A stretch of 64,000 bases of DNA from Chloroflexota bacterium (GTDB lineage: Bacteria > Chloroflexota > Anaerolineae > B4-G1 > SLSP01): positions 1 to 64,000 of the forward strand of contig JAIOAX010000027.1 of NCBI GenBank assembly GCA_019873645.1, in the 5' to 3' direction. A model generated the notes under the pieces. The model was given only the letters and a program-made list of their open reading frames with translations, had not been told where the DNA came from and did not search any database. A program made the translations under genes and the position numbers. Positions 28,280 to 35,742 of the stretch are shown in pieces; positions within the stretch are counted from its first letter, which is position 1; the number at the start of each line of letters is the position of its first letter.

Positions 28280-28320
28280 ATACTGGCAACTGACAACTGC
28301 CAACTGGAAACTAACAACTA
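28264..28320 (+). repeat. CAACTG word repeat
   Basis: Six imperfect copies of (G)CAACTG(G/A) words; they provide the end and stop codon of the gene at 26633 and fill the gap to galK. Confidence 0.85.
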
Positions 28321-28332
28321 TCTGGGGGATTT

Positions 28333-29499
28333 ATGGTCGAGCATGAATTATACAGGAAAGTGACGCAGGCTTATAATGCACGTTTTCAGCACCCACCGCA
28401 GTTGATTGTGCGTGCGCCGGGACGGGTTAACCTCATTGGGGAGCATACCGATTACAACGATGGTTTCGTCTTGCCGGTGGCCGTGGATCAGGCGGCCTGG
28501 CTGGCAGTGGGACTGACCGAAGAACCGTGGACGACGGTGCGCGCCATGGACATGGGCAATGACGAAGCGGTTTTCTCCGTTAACCAGGTTCCGGCCTCTG
28601 TAGGCGGGTGGCCCGATTACCCCAAAGGCGTTGTGTGGGCCTTCCTGGAACGCGGATTGCAACCCCCAAGTGTCAATGCCGTGCTGGCCTCCGATGTGCC
28701 CGTCGGCGCCGGCATGTCCTCTTCAGCGGCCATCGAGCTGGCCTTTGCCTTCGCCTGGACGACGTTGGGCCATTTCGACATTCCCTTGCCCGATCTGGCC
28801 TTACTATGTCAAAGAGCCGAGAATCAGTACGTCGGTGTGAATTGCGGCATTATGGATCAGATGATCAGCGCGTGTGGCAAGGCCGGCCATGCGATGTTAT
28901 TGGATTCGCGTTCGCTTGAACGCCGCTACTTTCCCTTGCCGGAAGGTGTGGCTATTGTAGTCGCCGACAGTCTGGTGCGTCGCTCGCTGGCGTCTTCGGA
29001 GTACAATGTGCGCCGGGCGCAATGTGAACAGGCGGTCGCTCATCTCCAGAAGTACGTACCTGAAGCCACAGCACTGCGTGACATCTCACTGCGCAACCTG
29101 GAGCGTTTTGGACGGGGCTTGCCCGAAGTTGTCTATCGTCGGGCGCGGCATGTAGTCACCGAGAATGACCGGGTGTTGCGCTTCGCACGGGCGCTTTACA
29201 ACGGGGACATCGAAGCCGCCGGTATGCTGATGGTCGAAGGGCATCGCAGCTTGCGCGACGATTACGAAGTCAGCGCGCCAGAACTGGATGCGCTGGTCGA
29301 GGCGGCGATGGAAGTGCCGGGCTGCTACGGCGCCCGTCTAACCGGGGCAGGGTTTGGCGGTTGCACCATCGCTCTGGTGGCCGAAGAAGCCGTTCCCGAA
29401 TTCCAGGCGCACATTACTGAAGTCTACGCGGCGCGTTTTGAAAAGCGTCCCGCCGTCTACGTGACCCATCCCGCTGACGGCGTCGCCGTTATCCAGTAA
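28333..29499 (+). CDS. galK: Galactokinase
   Basis: 388 residues, normal length for the family. GHMP motifs: the galactokinase signature APGRVNLIGEHTDYNDGF at residues 29-46, the ATP loop PVGAGMSSSAAIELAFAF near 123 and the C-terminal GARLTGAGFGGCTIALV near 336. The catalytic Asp lies in NCGIMDQMIS. GalK phosphorylates galactose at C1 in the Leloir pathway; no other gal genes lie beside it. GGGGGATTT precedes the ATG. Confidence 0.95.
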   Translation: MVEHELYRKVTQAYNARFQHPPQLIVRAPGRVNLIGEHTDYNDGFVLPVAVDQAAWLAVGLTEEPWTTVRAMDMGNDEAVFSVNQVPASVGGWPDYPKGVVWAFLERGLQPPSVNAVLASDVPVGAGMSSSAAIELAFAFAWTTLGHFDIPLPDLALLCQRAENQYVGVNCGIMDQMISACGKAGHAMLLDSRSLERRYFPLPEGVAIVVADSLVRRSLASSEYNVRRAQCEQAVAHLQKYVPEATALRDISLRNLERFGRGLPEVVYRRARHVVTENDRVLRFARALYNGDIEAAGMLMVEGHRSLRDDYEVSAPELDALVEAAMEVPGCYGARLTGAGFGGCTIALVAEEAVPEFQAHITEVYAARFEKRPAVYVTHPADGVAVIQ

Positions 29500-29542
29500 C
29501 CCAAGACTACAAGTTTGTAGCCTGCGACTCTGCATTTAAGAT

Positions 29543-29672
29543 ACAGTAGTTACGCAGTGCGTTTCTTTGGACAGGATTTACAGGATTGACGGGATGAAAA
29601 AGCTCCTACAAAGCCTTCTTTAATCCCGAAAATCCTGTTAATCTCTGTCAGAAAATGGCGAAGTGCGTAACT
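29543..29672 (+). mobile_element. 130-bp MITE-like element, copy A
   Basis: This stretch and 53401-53519 are inverted homologous copies. Ends are AGTTACGCA... and ...TGCGTAACT, that is terminal inverted repeats. Shared inner blocks include TTTCTTTGGACAGGAT, ACAAAGCCTT, GAAAATCCTGTTAAT and CTGTCAGAAAATG. No coding capacity; it fills the 29500-29704 gap between galK and ald. Non-autonomous transposition is inferred. Confidence 0.8.
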
Positions 29673-29704
29673 CCTATAAGATATTCTGAGAAAAGGAGCG
29701 GAAT

Positions 29705-30787
29705 ATGAACATTGGCATTCCAAAAGAGAGACTTCCCGGAGAGGAACGGGTTGGTTTGACCCCTGCCGGGGTGGGGCTGCTGACCAAAGCCGGGCATAAG
29801 TGTTTTGTGGAAAAGACCGCTGGCGCCGGCGCCGGTTTCGATGATTACGATTATGAGCGTATGGGCGCGATCCTGGTGGACAGCGGCGCAGAGCTGTATG
29901 GAAATAGCTCTCTGGTGCTCAAGGTGTTGCGTCCCACGATGGAAGAGATCGAATGGATGCCCGTAGGGCAAACGTTGATGTGCTTCCTCGGTTTGATGTC
30001 TATCCCTCAACCTGAAGTGGCAGCAATGCAGCAGCACAAAATCACCGCCGTTGCCTATGAGATGATCTCCAAAGACGGCCGGGACTTTCCGATCCTCAAG
30101 ACGATGAGCGAGATCGCCGGGCGGATGGCGCCCTACATCGCCGGCACTTTGCTGATGCGCACCCACGGTGGGCGCGGCGTGTTGTTAAACGGTACCCCTG
30201 GCGTTTCGGCGGGAGAGGTGGTGATTCTCGGCGGTGGTGTTTTGGGCATGAACGCCGCGCGAGCTTTTGTGGGGTTGGGGGCCAAAGTGTTCATCCTCAG
30301 CCGCTCGCTGGATCGGCTACGCTACCTCGAAGAATACTTCCAGGGCCGCGTGACCACGATGATTGATCACGATTTCAACGTCGCCTACACCACCCGCTTC
30401 GCCGACGTGGTGATCGGCGCCGTGCGCGACCCCGGCAAACGCGCGCCGGTGGTGATCACCCGTGAGATGTTGCGCACGATGCGCAGAGGCTCCGTCATCC
30501 TGGATTTTGCCATTGACCACGGTGGCTGCGCCGAAACCAGCCGGCCCACGTCTTTCGATAATCCTACCTATATTGAAGAGGATGTGGTGCACTACTGCGT
30601 CCCCAACGTCCCCGGCGGCGTTCCACGCACCTCTACGCATGCCTTCAACAATGCGGCCTGGTCTTACATTCAGCACATCACCAACATGGGCCCGGTATCG
30701 GCTTTTGCGCAGAACGAAGCCTTGCGCAACGGCGTCGCCATGCGCAACGGCGAAGTGATCGAGCCTCAATTCACCCCGCGCCATTAG
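29705..30787 (+). CDS. ald: Alanine dehydrogenase
   Basis: 360 residues. MNIGIPKERLPGEERVGLTP is the typical AlaDH/PNT start with the pyruvate-binding Arg; the Lys/His active-site region is VAYEMI and TLLMRTHGGRGVLL; the NAD site reads VVILGGGVLGMNAARAF; DFAIDHGGCAETSRPT and PNVPGGVPRTSTHAFNNA are the C-terminal signatures. The enzyme oxidatively deaminates alanine with NAD. Placement before fixABCX suggests a link of NADH from amino acids to bifurcating electron transfer. An AAGGAGCGG site precedes the ATG. Confidence 0.9.
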   Translation: MNIGIPKERLPGEERVGLTPAGVGLLTKAGHKCFVEKTAGAGAGFDDYDYERMGAILVDSGAELYGNSSLVLKVLRPTMEEIEWMPVGQTLMCFLGLMSIPQPEVAAMQQHKITAVAYEMISKDGRDFPILKTMSEIAGRMAPYIAGTLLMRTHGGRGVLLNGTPGVSAGEVVILGGGVLGMNAARAFVGLGAKVFILSRSLDRLRYLEEYFQGRVTTMIDHDFNVAYTTRFADVVIGAVRDPGKRAPVVITREMLRTMRRGSVILDFAIDHGGCAETSRPTSFDNPTYIEEDVVHYCVPNVPGGVPRTSTHAFNNAAWSYIQHITNMGPVSAFAQNEALRNGVAMRNGEVIEPQFTPRH

Positions 30788-30790
30788 CCG

Positions 30791-30829
30791 TGATTCGTAA
30801 CTCGTAACTCGTAATTCGTAACTCGTAGG
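30791..30829 (+). repeat. GTAACTC word repeat
   Basis: Four imperfect copies of TCGTAACTCG between the ald stop and the ribosome site of fixA. Related words occur at 54860-54920. Confidence 0.85.
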
Positions 30830-30839
30830 GAGGTGGAGC

Positions 30840-31679
30840 TTGTTTCATGCACTGGTGGCTATCAAGCAAGTGCCGGACACGACCAACATCCGCATTGACC
30901 CGGAAACCGGGAACCTGGTGCGGGAGGGTGTGCCGGCGATCATGAACCCCTACGACGCCCATGCCCTGGCGGCCGCCGTGGAATGGAAACGCAAGTTGGG
31001 GGGAAAAGTCTCCGTCATTTCGATGGGGCCGCTTTCGTTTACGGTCACCATCCGCGAAGCGGTTGAATTGGGCGCCGATTGGGGCGCGCTCATCACTGAC
31101 CGCAAGCTCGCCGGCGCCGATACGCTGGCGACCTCTTACGTGCTGGCAACAGCAATTCAGGCCATCCACGCCAAAGACCCGATTGATGTCTTGTTCTTCG
31201 GCAAACAGGCGATTGATGGCGATACCGCTCAGGTCGGGCCGGGCGTGGCGGTGCGGCTGGACGTCCCGATCATCACCTATGCCGTCAAAATCCGCGATAT
31301 TGATCTGAACCGACGCCGCATTGTCGTTGAGCGGCGCACCGAGAAATGGATCGAGGTCGTCGAAGCGCCGCTGCCGGCGTTGATCACGTGCGAAAAGGAC
31401 ATCGCCGAAGTCCCCTTTGCACCGCTGCCGGATCTCATCCGCTCGTTGCGCTATGAGCCGGAAGTGTGGACGATGGACGGCCCCCCGGCCTTTGACCCGG
31501 AGTATGTCGGCGTGCGCGGGTCGCCGACGGTGGTCTTCAAGATGGGGACGCCGCCGTTGCCGCAGGCCGGTGAAAAGATCAACAGCCGTGAAGTTGGCGT
31601 CCCGGTCGCCGTCAAAACCGCGTTGGATAAGGCCGCTGCGGCCGGAATTCTCAATCCCCTGCTGGGAGGCGTCAAATGA
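30840..31679 (+). CDS. fixA: Electron transfer flavoprotein beta-type subunit FixA
   Basis: 279 residues starting at TTG with a GGGAGGTGGAGC site. ETF-beta features: VAIKQVPDTTNIRID, MNPYDAHALAAAVEWK, GADTLATSYVLATAI and FGKQAIDGDTAQVGPG. FixA with FixB binds FAD and, with FixC and FixX, splits electrons from NADH to quinone and ferredoxin in characterised relatives. The stop overlaps fixB by four bases. This and the next three genes are a tight operon after ald. Confidence 0.93.
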   Translation: MFHALVAIKQVPDTTNIRIDPETGNLVREGVPAIMNPYDAHALAAAVEWKRKLGGKVSVISMGPLSFTVTIREAVELGADWGALITDRKLAGADTLATSYVLATAIQAIHAKDPIDVLFFGKQAIDGDTAQVGPGVAVRLDVPIITYAVKIRDIDLNRRRIVVERRTEKWIEVVEAPLPALITCEKDIAEVPFAPLPDLIRSLRYEPEVWTMDGPPAFDPEYVGVRGSPTVVFKMGTPPLPQAGEKINSREVGVPVAVKTALDKAAAAGILNPLLGGVK

Positions 31680-32719
31680 GCGCGCGACGTTTCTGGGTCT
31701 TCATCGAACAAGAAAAGGGCAAACCCCACCCGGTTTCCTGGGAGTTGCTGGGGGTGGCGCGTCGCCTGGCCTCGGAGGTCAAAGAAGAGGCCGCTGCCGC
31801 GGGGGATACCGTTCACGTTGAATGTATCCTCCTGGGGGATCAGGTTGAACCCATCGCCCACGAGGCCATCAAATACGGCGCCGAGCGCGTCTATCTCATT
31901 GATGAACCGGAGCTGGCCGATTATCGCAACTGCCCGTATTACAAGTGTATTGCGGGCGTGGTGCGCAAGTATCAGCCGGAAGTTTTGCTCATCGGCGCGA
32001 CAACGCTGGGACGCGATCTGGCCGGCGCGGTTGCCACATCGTTGCGCACCGGCTTGACCGCCGACTGCACCGGCCTGGAAATGGGCGAGGTCAAAGGTTC
32101 CAAACAAAAACTGTTGCTGGCAACCCGTCCGGCGTTCGGCGGCAACATTATGGCGACCATTCTCTGTCGCCAGAGCCGTCCGCAAATGTCGAGCGTGCGC
32201 CCGCGTGTGTTTCCGATGCCGCCATACAACCCCGACGCCGTCGGTGAAATTATCCGCGAGGAGGTCCCGCTGGATGAAAAAGACACCGAAGCCTGCATCC
32301 TCGAATTCATCCACAGCCAGGCCGAAAGCGTGGATATCGAATATGCGGATGTGATCGTGGCCGGGGGACGCGGCCTGGGTACGCCCGAAGGTTTCAAGCT
32401 ACTTGAAGAACTGGCAAATGAGCTGGGCGGCGTCGTGGGCGCGAGTCGTCCGTGCGTGGACGCCGGCTGGATCGGCTATGCCCATCAAGTGGGGCAGACC
32501 GGCAAGACGGTGCGCCCCAAACTCTACATTGCCGCCGGTATTTCGGGGGCTTTGCAGCACAAAGTCGGCATGCAGAACTCCGATTTCATTATTGCCATCA
32601 ATTCCGATCCCAACGCGCCGATCTTTGATGTGGCCGATGTCGGGATCGTCGGCGACCTTTTTGAGGTCATTCCGGCGATGATCAAAGAGATCAAGGCGCG
32701 AAAGGAGGCGCGTGTATGA
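31676..32719 (+). CDS. fixB: Electron transfer flavoprotein alpha-type subunit FixB
   Basis: 347 residues. The N-terminal half is the nucleotide-binding-like domain (RRFWVFIEQEKGKPHPV, VLLIGATTLGRDLAGAVA); the C-terminal FAD domain has VIVAGGRGLGTPEGFKLL, VGASRPCVDAGWI, GQTGKTVRPKLYIAAGISG and IINSDPNAPIFDVADVGI-like sequence (AINSDPNAPIF). ATGA overlaps join it to fixA and fixC, so the four subunits are translationally coupled. Confidence 0.93.
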   Translation: MSARRFWVFIEQEKGKPHPVSWELLGVARRLASEVKEEAAAAGDTVHVECILLGDQVEPIAHEAIKYGAERVYLIDEPELADYRNCPYYKCIAGVVRKYQPEVLLIGATTLGRDLAGAVATSLRTGLTADCTGLEMGEVKGSKQKLLLATRPAFGGNIMATILCRQSRPQMSSVRPRVFPMPPYNPDAVGEIIREEVPLDEKDTEACILEFIHSQAESVDIEYADVIVAGGRGLGTPEGFKLLEELANELGGVVGASRPCVDAGWIGYAHQVGQTGKTVRPKLYIAAGISGALQHKVGMQNSDFIIAINSDPNAPIFDVADVGIVGDLFEVIPAMIKEIKARKEARV

Positions 32720-34047
32720 GCAACAACGACGGAAAAATTTGCTTTGATGCGATTGTTGTCGGCGCGGGCCTGGCCGGTTCTGCGGCGGCGATGGTGATGG
32801 CGCGCGCCGGGTTGAACGTCGCCTTGATCGAACGCGGACAAAAGGCCGGCGGGAAGAACTACTTCGGCGGCGCGATCTACACCCACGCCATTGCTGAAGT
32901 CTTGCCTGACTATATGGATCGCCGTCCACCTTTTGAGCGTCCCGTGACCGAAGCCGGTTTCTGGATGCTTTCCAAAGACGGCGCGCTCACGCGCCTGACG
33001 GTACAGGGCGGCAAGCTGGCGACGCAACCCGCCGATGCCTACATGACCTCGCGCGCGCTCTTCGATGCGTGGTGGGCCGAACAGGCGCAGCAGGCCGGGG
33101 CGTTGTTGATCCCCAAGACAACGGTGCTGAATGTGATCCGCGACGGCAGCGGGCAGGTCATCGGCGTCACGACCGACCGCGCGCAGGGCGATGTTTACGC
33201 GCCGGTGGTGATCGTGTGCGAAGGTGTCAACAATCTGCTGACGCAGAAGTTGGGGTTGATTGATCACGATTTGGAGCCTGCTCACATTGCGCTGGCCTTC
33301 AAGCAGGTGATCGCGCTGCCGATGGAGACGATCAACGCGCGCTTTGGCCTGTCCGACGAGCAACAGGGGATTGCGGCCTCGGTGTTGGGGGATGTGTCGC
33401 TGGGGCTGCCGGGGATGGGGTTCGTCTACACCAACAAGACCAGCGTCTCCGTGGGCTTGGGGATGATGCTTGATGCGGTGATCGAATATCGGCTCAAGCC
33501 GTATGAGGTGTTGCAGCGTTACCTCCGTCACCCGGCGATTGCGCCGCTGGTCAAAGGCGGGCAATTGCTCGAATATGGCGCGCACCTGATCCCCGAAGGC
33601 GGTTACCGTGACATGCCCAAACTGTATACCGGCGGCGCGCTGGTGGCCGGGGATGCGGCCTCGATGGTCAACGCACTGCACTGGGAGGGCACCAACATGG
33701 CGATTGTCGCCGGGAAGCTGGCCGCCGAAACGGCGATTGAAGCGCACCGGCGGGGTGACTTCTCCAGCGCCACGTTGGCGCAATACGAGGAACGCCTCAA
33801 GGAGCGTTTCATCCTTCAGGACATGAAGCAGTATCGCAACTTTGCGCATTTCCTGGAAACGCATCCGAGTTTCATGGACACGTATCCGAGTTTCATCAAT
33901 GAGGCGTTGGAGCAGTTTTTCAGCGCCTATGGTCAGCCGAAGAAGCAATTGTTCAAGAACATCATGGGGAGCCTGACCAGTCGCCGACAATTCTTAAAAG
34001 CTGTGGGTGACCTGCTCTCTATGGGAAAGGCGGTGATGGGATGGTAA
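32716..34047 (+). CDS. fixC: FixC, ETF:quinone oxidoreductase-like flavoprotein
   Basis: 443 residues. FAD-binding GAGLAGSAAAMVMARAGLNV with ERG at its end, and GDAASMVNALHWEGTNMAI, the usual FixC second FAD motif. FixC takes electrons from FixAB toward quinone. Overlaps fixB by ATGA and runs a few bases into fixX. Confidence 0.93.
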   Translation: MSNNDGKICFDAIVVGAGLAGSAAAMVMARAGLNVALIERGQKAGGKNYFGGAIYTHAIAEVLPDYMDRRPPFERPVTEAGFWMLSKDGALTRLTVQGGKLATQPADAYMTSRALFDAWWAEQAQQAGALLIPKTTVLNVIRDGSGQVIGVTTDRAQGDVYAPVVIVCEGVNNLLTQKLGLIDHDLEPAHIALAFKQVIALPMETINARFGLSDEQQGIAASVLGDVSLGLPGMGFVYTNKTSVSVGLGMMLDAVIEYRLKPYEVLQRYLRHPAIAPLVKGGQLLEYGAHLIPEGGYRDMPKLYTGGALVAGDAASMVNALHWEGTNMAIVAGKLAAETAIEAHRRGDFSSATLAQYEERLKERFILQDMKQYRNFAHFLETHPSFMDTYPSFINEALEQFFSAYGQPKKQLFKNIMGSLTSRRQFLKAVGDLLSMGKAVMGW

Positions 34048-34391
34048 TGAAAAAGGGGGACGCCTTTACGGCCAAGGATCTGCCGCAGGCTGTGCGTGAG
34101 AGCTTGCCGGCCGTGTACGTGGACGACCTGTTGGTCTCGCTGAAGTATTTCATTGACGAAAAACAGAGCCATCTCAAGATCAAGGATCACGCGGTATGTG
34201 CGCGCTGCCAGTACAAACCATGCCTTGATTTCTGTCCGGTGAGCGTCTACTCGCTCGGCCACGACGGCAAAATCCAGGTGGCGTATCAGGCCTGCGTCGA
34301 ATGTGGCAGTTGTCGCGTGGGATGTCCATATCAGAACATCGAGTGGACCTTGCCGCGCGGCGGTTTCGGCGTGGCGTATAAGTTTGGATAG
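34041..34391 (+). CDS. fixX: FixX ferredoxin-like subunit
   Basis: 116 residues. Two cysteine groups are visible: CARCQYKPCLDFCP and CVECGSCRVGCPYQNIEW, typical of FixX. The N-terminal extension of about 45 residues (starting MVMKKGDAFTAKDLPQAV) is longer than in many FixX proteins. It passes electrons between FixC and an Fe-S acceptor. A strong terminator closes the operon. Confidence 0.9.
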   Translation: MVMKKGDAFTAKDLPQAVRESLPAVYVDDLLVSLKYFIDEKQSHLKIKDHAVCARCQYKPCLDFCPVSVYSLGHDGKIQVAYQACVECGSCRVGCPYQNIEWTLPRGGFGVAYKFG

Positions 34392-34408
34392 CCACTCAGG
34401 CCAATGCG

Positions 34409-34443
34409 AAGCCGCGCAGTCCTTCGACTGCGCGGCTTTTTTT
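34409..34443 (+). terminator. Rho-independent terminator of fixABCX
   Basis: GCCGCGCAGT (34411-34420) pairs with ACTGCGCGGC (34426-34435) around CCTTC, followed by seven Ts. Confidence 0.95.
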
Positions 34444-34446
34444 ATC

Positions 34447-34519
34447 AGAGATTAAGCAAATTGAGCAGATTAGATGTTATCAATAAGACAAAGTCTGCTT
34501 AATCTGCTAAATCTGCTGA
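34447..34519. repeat. AATCTGCT/AGCAGATT word repeat
   Basis: AGATTAAGCAAATTGAGCAG (34448-34467) is followed by an AT-rich spacer and TCTGCTTAATCTGCTAAATC (34493-34512), so the two halves are inverted copies. Confidence 0.85.
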
Positions 34520-34530
34520 CAAAAAAATGT

Positions 34531-35541
34531 TCAGGCGACCTTTTTCCACAAAGCAACGGCTGCGTCGCTGTCCATATCCTCCGTTGCCGTGAAGAGATCG
34601 GTAGGCTTGGGCGATTCGCTCACGATGGGATTATCCAGTGACTTGAGAGCCTGCGGCAGCGGGATGCCGGCCGCGAGCATTTTCTTCAGCAACAGCGGCG
34701 GCTGTTTTTCGAGATTGAGGTTGAGGATTTTCCCGAAGAAGTTGTTAATCTCAAAAAAGCCCTCGAAAGGGCCGGCGGAAAGATGCACGCCGTTGTTGGC
34801 GATGGTGACTTCGCCCAGGCCGTAATCATGGGCGTGTGCATACAGCGTACCGCGGATGGAGTGGGGGACGGCCTTTTCGGGAAAGGTGGCGCCGACCATC
34901 TCATTGCGCAGCGTGGCCCAGGGGGTGTCGGCGTGAATCAGCACCAGCACGATGCGGTGCGTGGGATCGGTGAAGTGCAGCAGTTGCGCGGGATGAAAGC
35001 CGTTGACCAGGATAAAGCGTTCGCCGTCCTTTTCGTAGAGCTGCACGTAAAACCCGCTTCGGATTTTGAGCGATTTTTTGGTGAACCACAGGCTATCCAG
35101 ATCGAAGCAGCTCTCGCCGGGATGGACCTTGAGGTACTCATGCCCCCCCAGGATGGGGAACTCGTCAACGGAGGCCAGACCCAACGCCGCGGCAATCTTG
35201 CGCCGGTCTTCGGCGTCCACCATTGTCGAGGCAAAACGCGATAGCCGGTTGATGTAGCCGTAGTGGCGGTTCATGATTTCAGCTTCTTCCAGCACTTTGC
35301 CGCCCACGATGGCGACGCCGCTGACATGGGCCTTGAATTCGGCGAGTTTGGCAAAGACTAACCGCAGCGCGGCTTCGACGTATTGCGGTTCCTTGACCAT
35401 AAAGATTTCCGGTTTCACAAACAATAACAACTCGTTGCGCCACGTTTCCAGGCCGATCTTGACCGGTTGCACAATCACGAACTCATCGCATGAGGGGGTG
35501 ATAGCAGCAATGTTTTTAATCAATTCCGTGTTGGTTGTCAT
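34531..35541 (-). CDS. NDP-kinase-like domain protein
   Basis: 336 residues. The middle and last thirds read like a stretched nucleoside diphosphate kinase: LVLIHADTPWATLRNEMVGA, ATFPEKAVPHSIRGTLYA and NNGVHLSAGPFEGFFEI, compared with the NDP-kinase MGATxPxxAxPGTIRG and NxxHGSDS signatures; a His (GVHLSAG) is where the phospho-His should be. The N-terminal 150 residues (from FVIVQPVKIGLETWRN) and the long insert are not those of a standard 140-residue Ndk. No partner gene. Activity is uncertain. An AAAGGACAAAAG leader precedes ATG; minus-strand TATAAT at 35586-35591 is a possible -10. Confidence 0.6.
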   Translation of the reverse strand: MTTNTELIKNIAAITPSCDEFVIVQPVKIGLETWRNELLLFVKPEIFMVKEPQYVEAALRLVFAKLAEFKAHVSGVAIVGGKVLEEAEIMNRHYGYINRLSRFASTMVDAEDRRKIAAALGLASVDEFPILGGHEYLKVHPGESCFDLDSLWFTKKSLKIRSGFYVQLYEKDGERFILVNGFHPAQLLHFTDPTHRIVLVLIHADTPWATLRNEMVGATFPEKAVPHSIRGTLYAHAHDYGLGEVTIANNGVHLSAGPFEGFFEINNFFGKILNLNLEKQPPLLLKKMLAAGIPLPQALKSLDNPIVSESPKPTDLFTATEDMDSDAAVALWKKVA

Positions 35542-35660
35542 TTCTTTTGTCCTTTGTGTATGAACATGGATAAATTCATGGCCGTATTATACCAAAATTA
35601 TATTGAAACGCATTTCAGATGCAAAGAGGGGCATTCCACGGGGGAAAGCGGGGGAGTTCT

Positions 35661-35700
35661 TAAAAAGGGATTTCGGGCGGCGAAGCCACCCGAAATCCCC
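35661..35700 (-). terminator. Rho-independent terminator of the TPR repeat gene
   Basis: Read leftwards: GGGATTTCGGG and CCCGAAATCCC pair, with an inner GGC/GCC stem, and TTTTTA follows. It lies 43 bases past the stop. The rest of 35542-35742 shows no gene. Confidence 0.85.
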
Positions 35701-35742
35701 TCTTTATTGGTTCCCCTTCCATCAGCTTTTTCACGGATGAAG

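Noticed and set aside
32524..33990. 488-residue open frame opposite fixC
   Set aside because: Anti-sense shadow of a clear fixC with FAD motifs and ATGA coupling on both sides.
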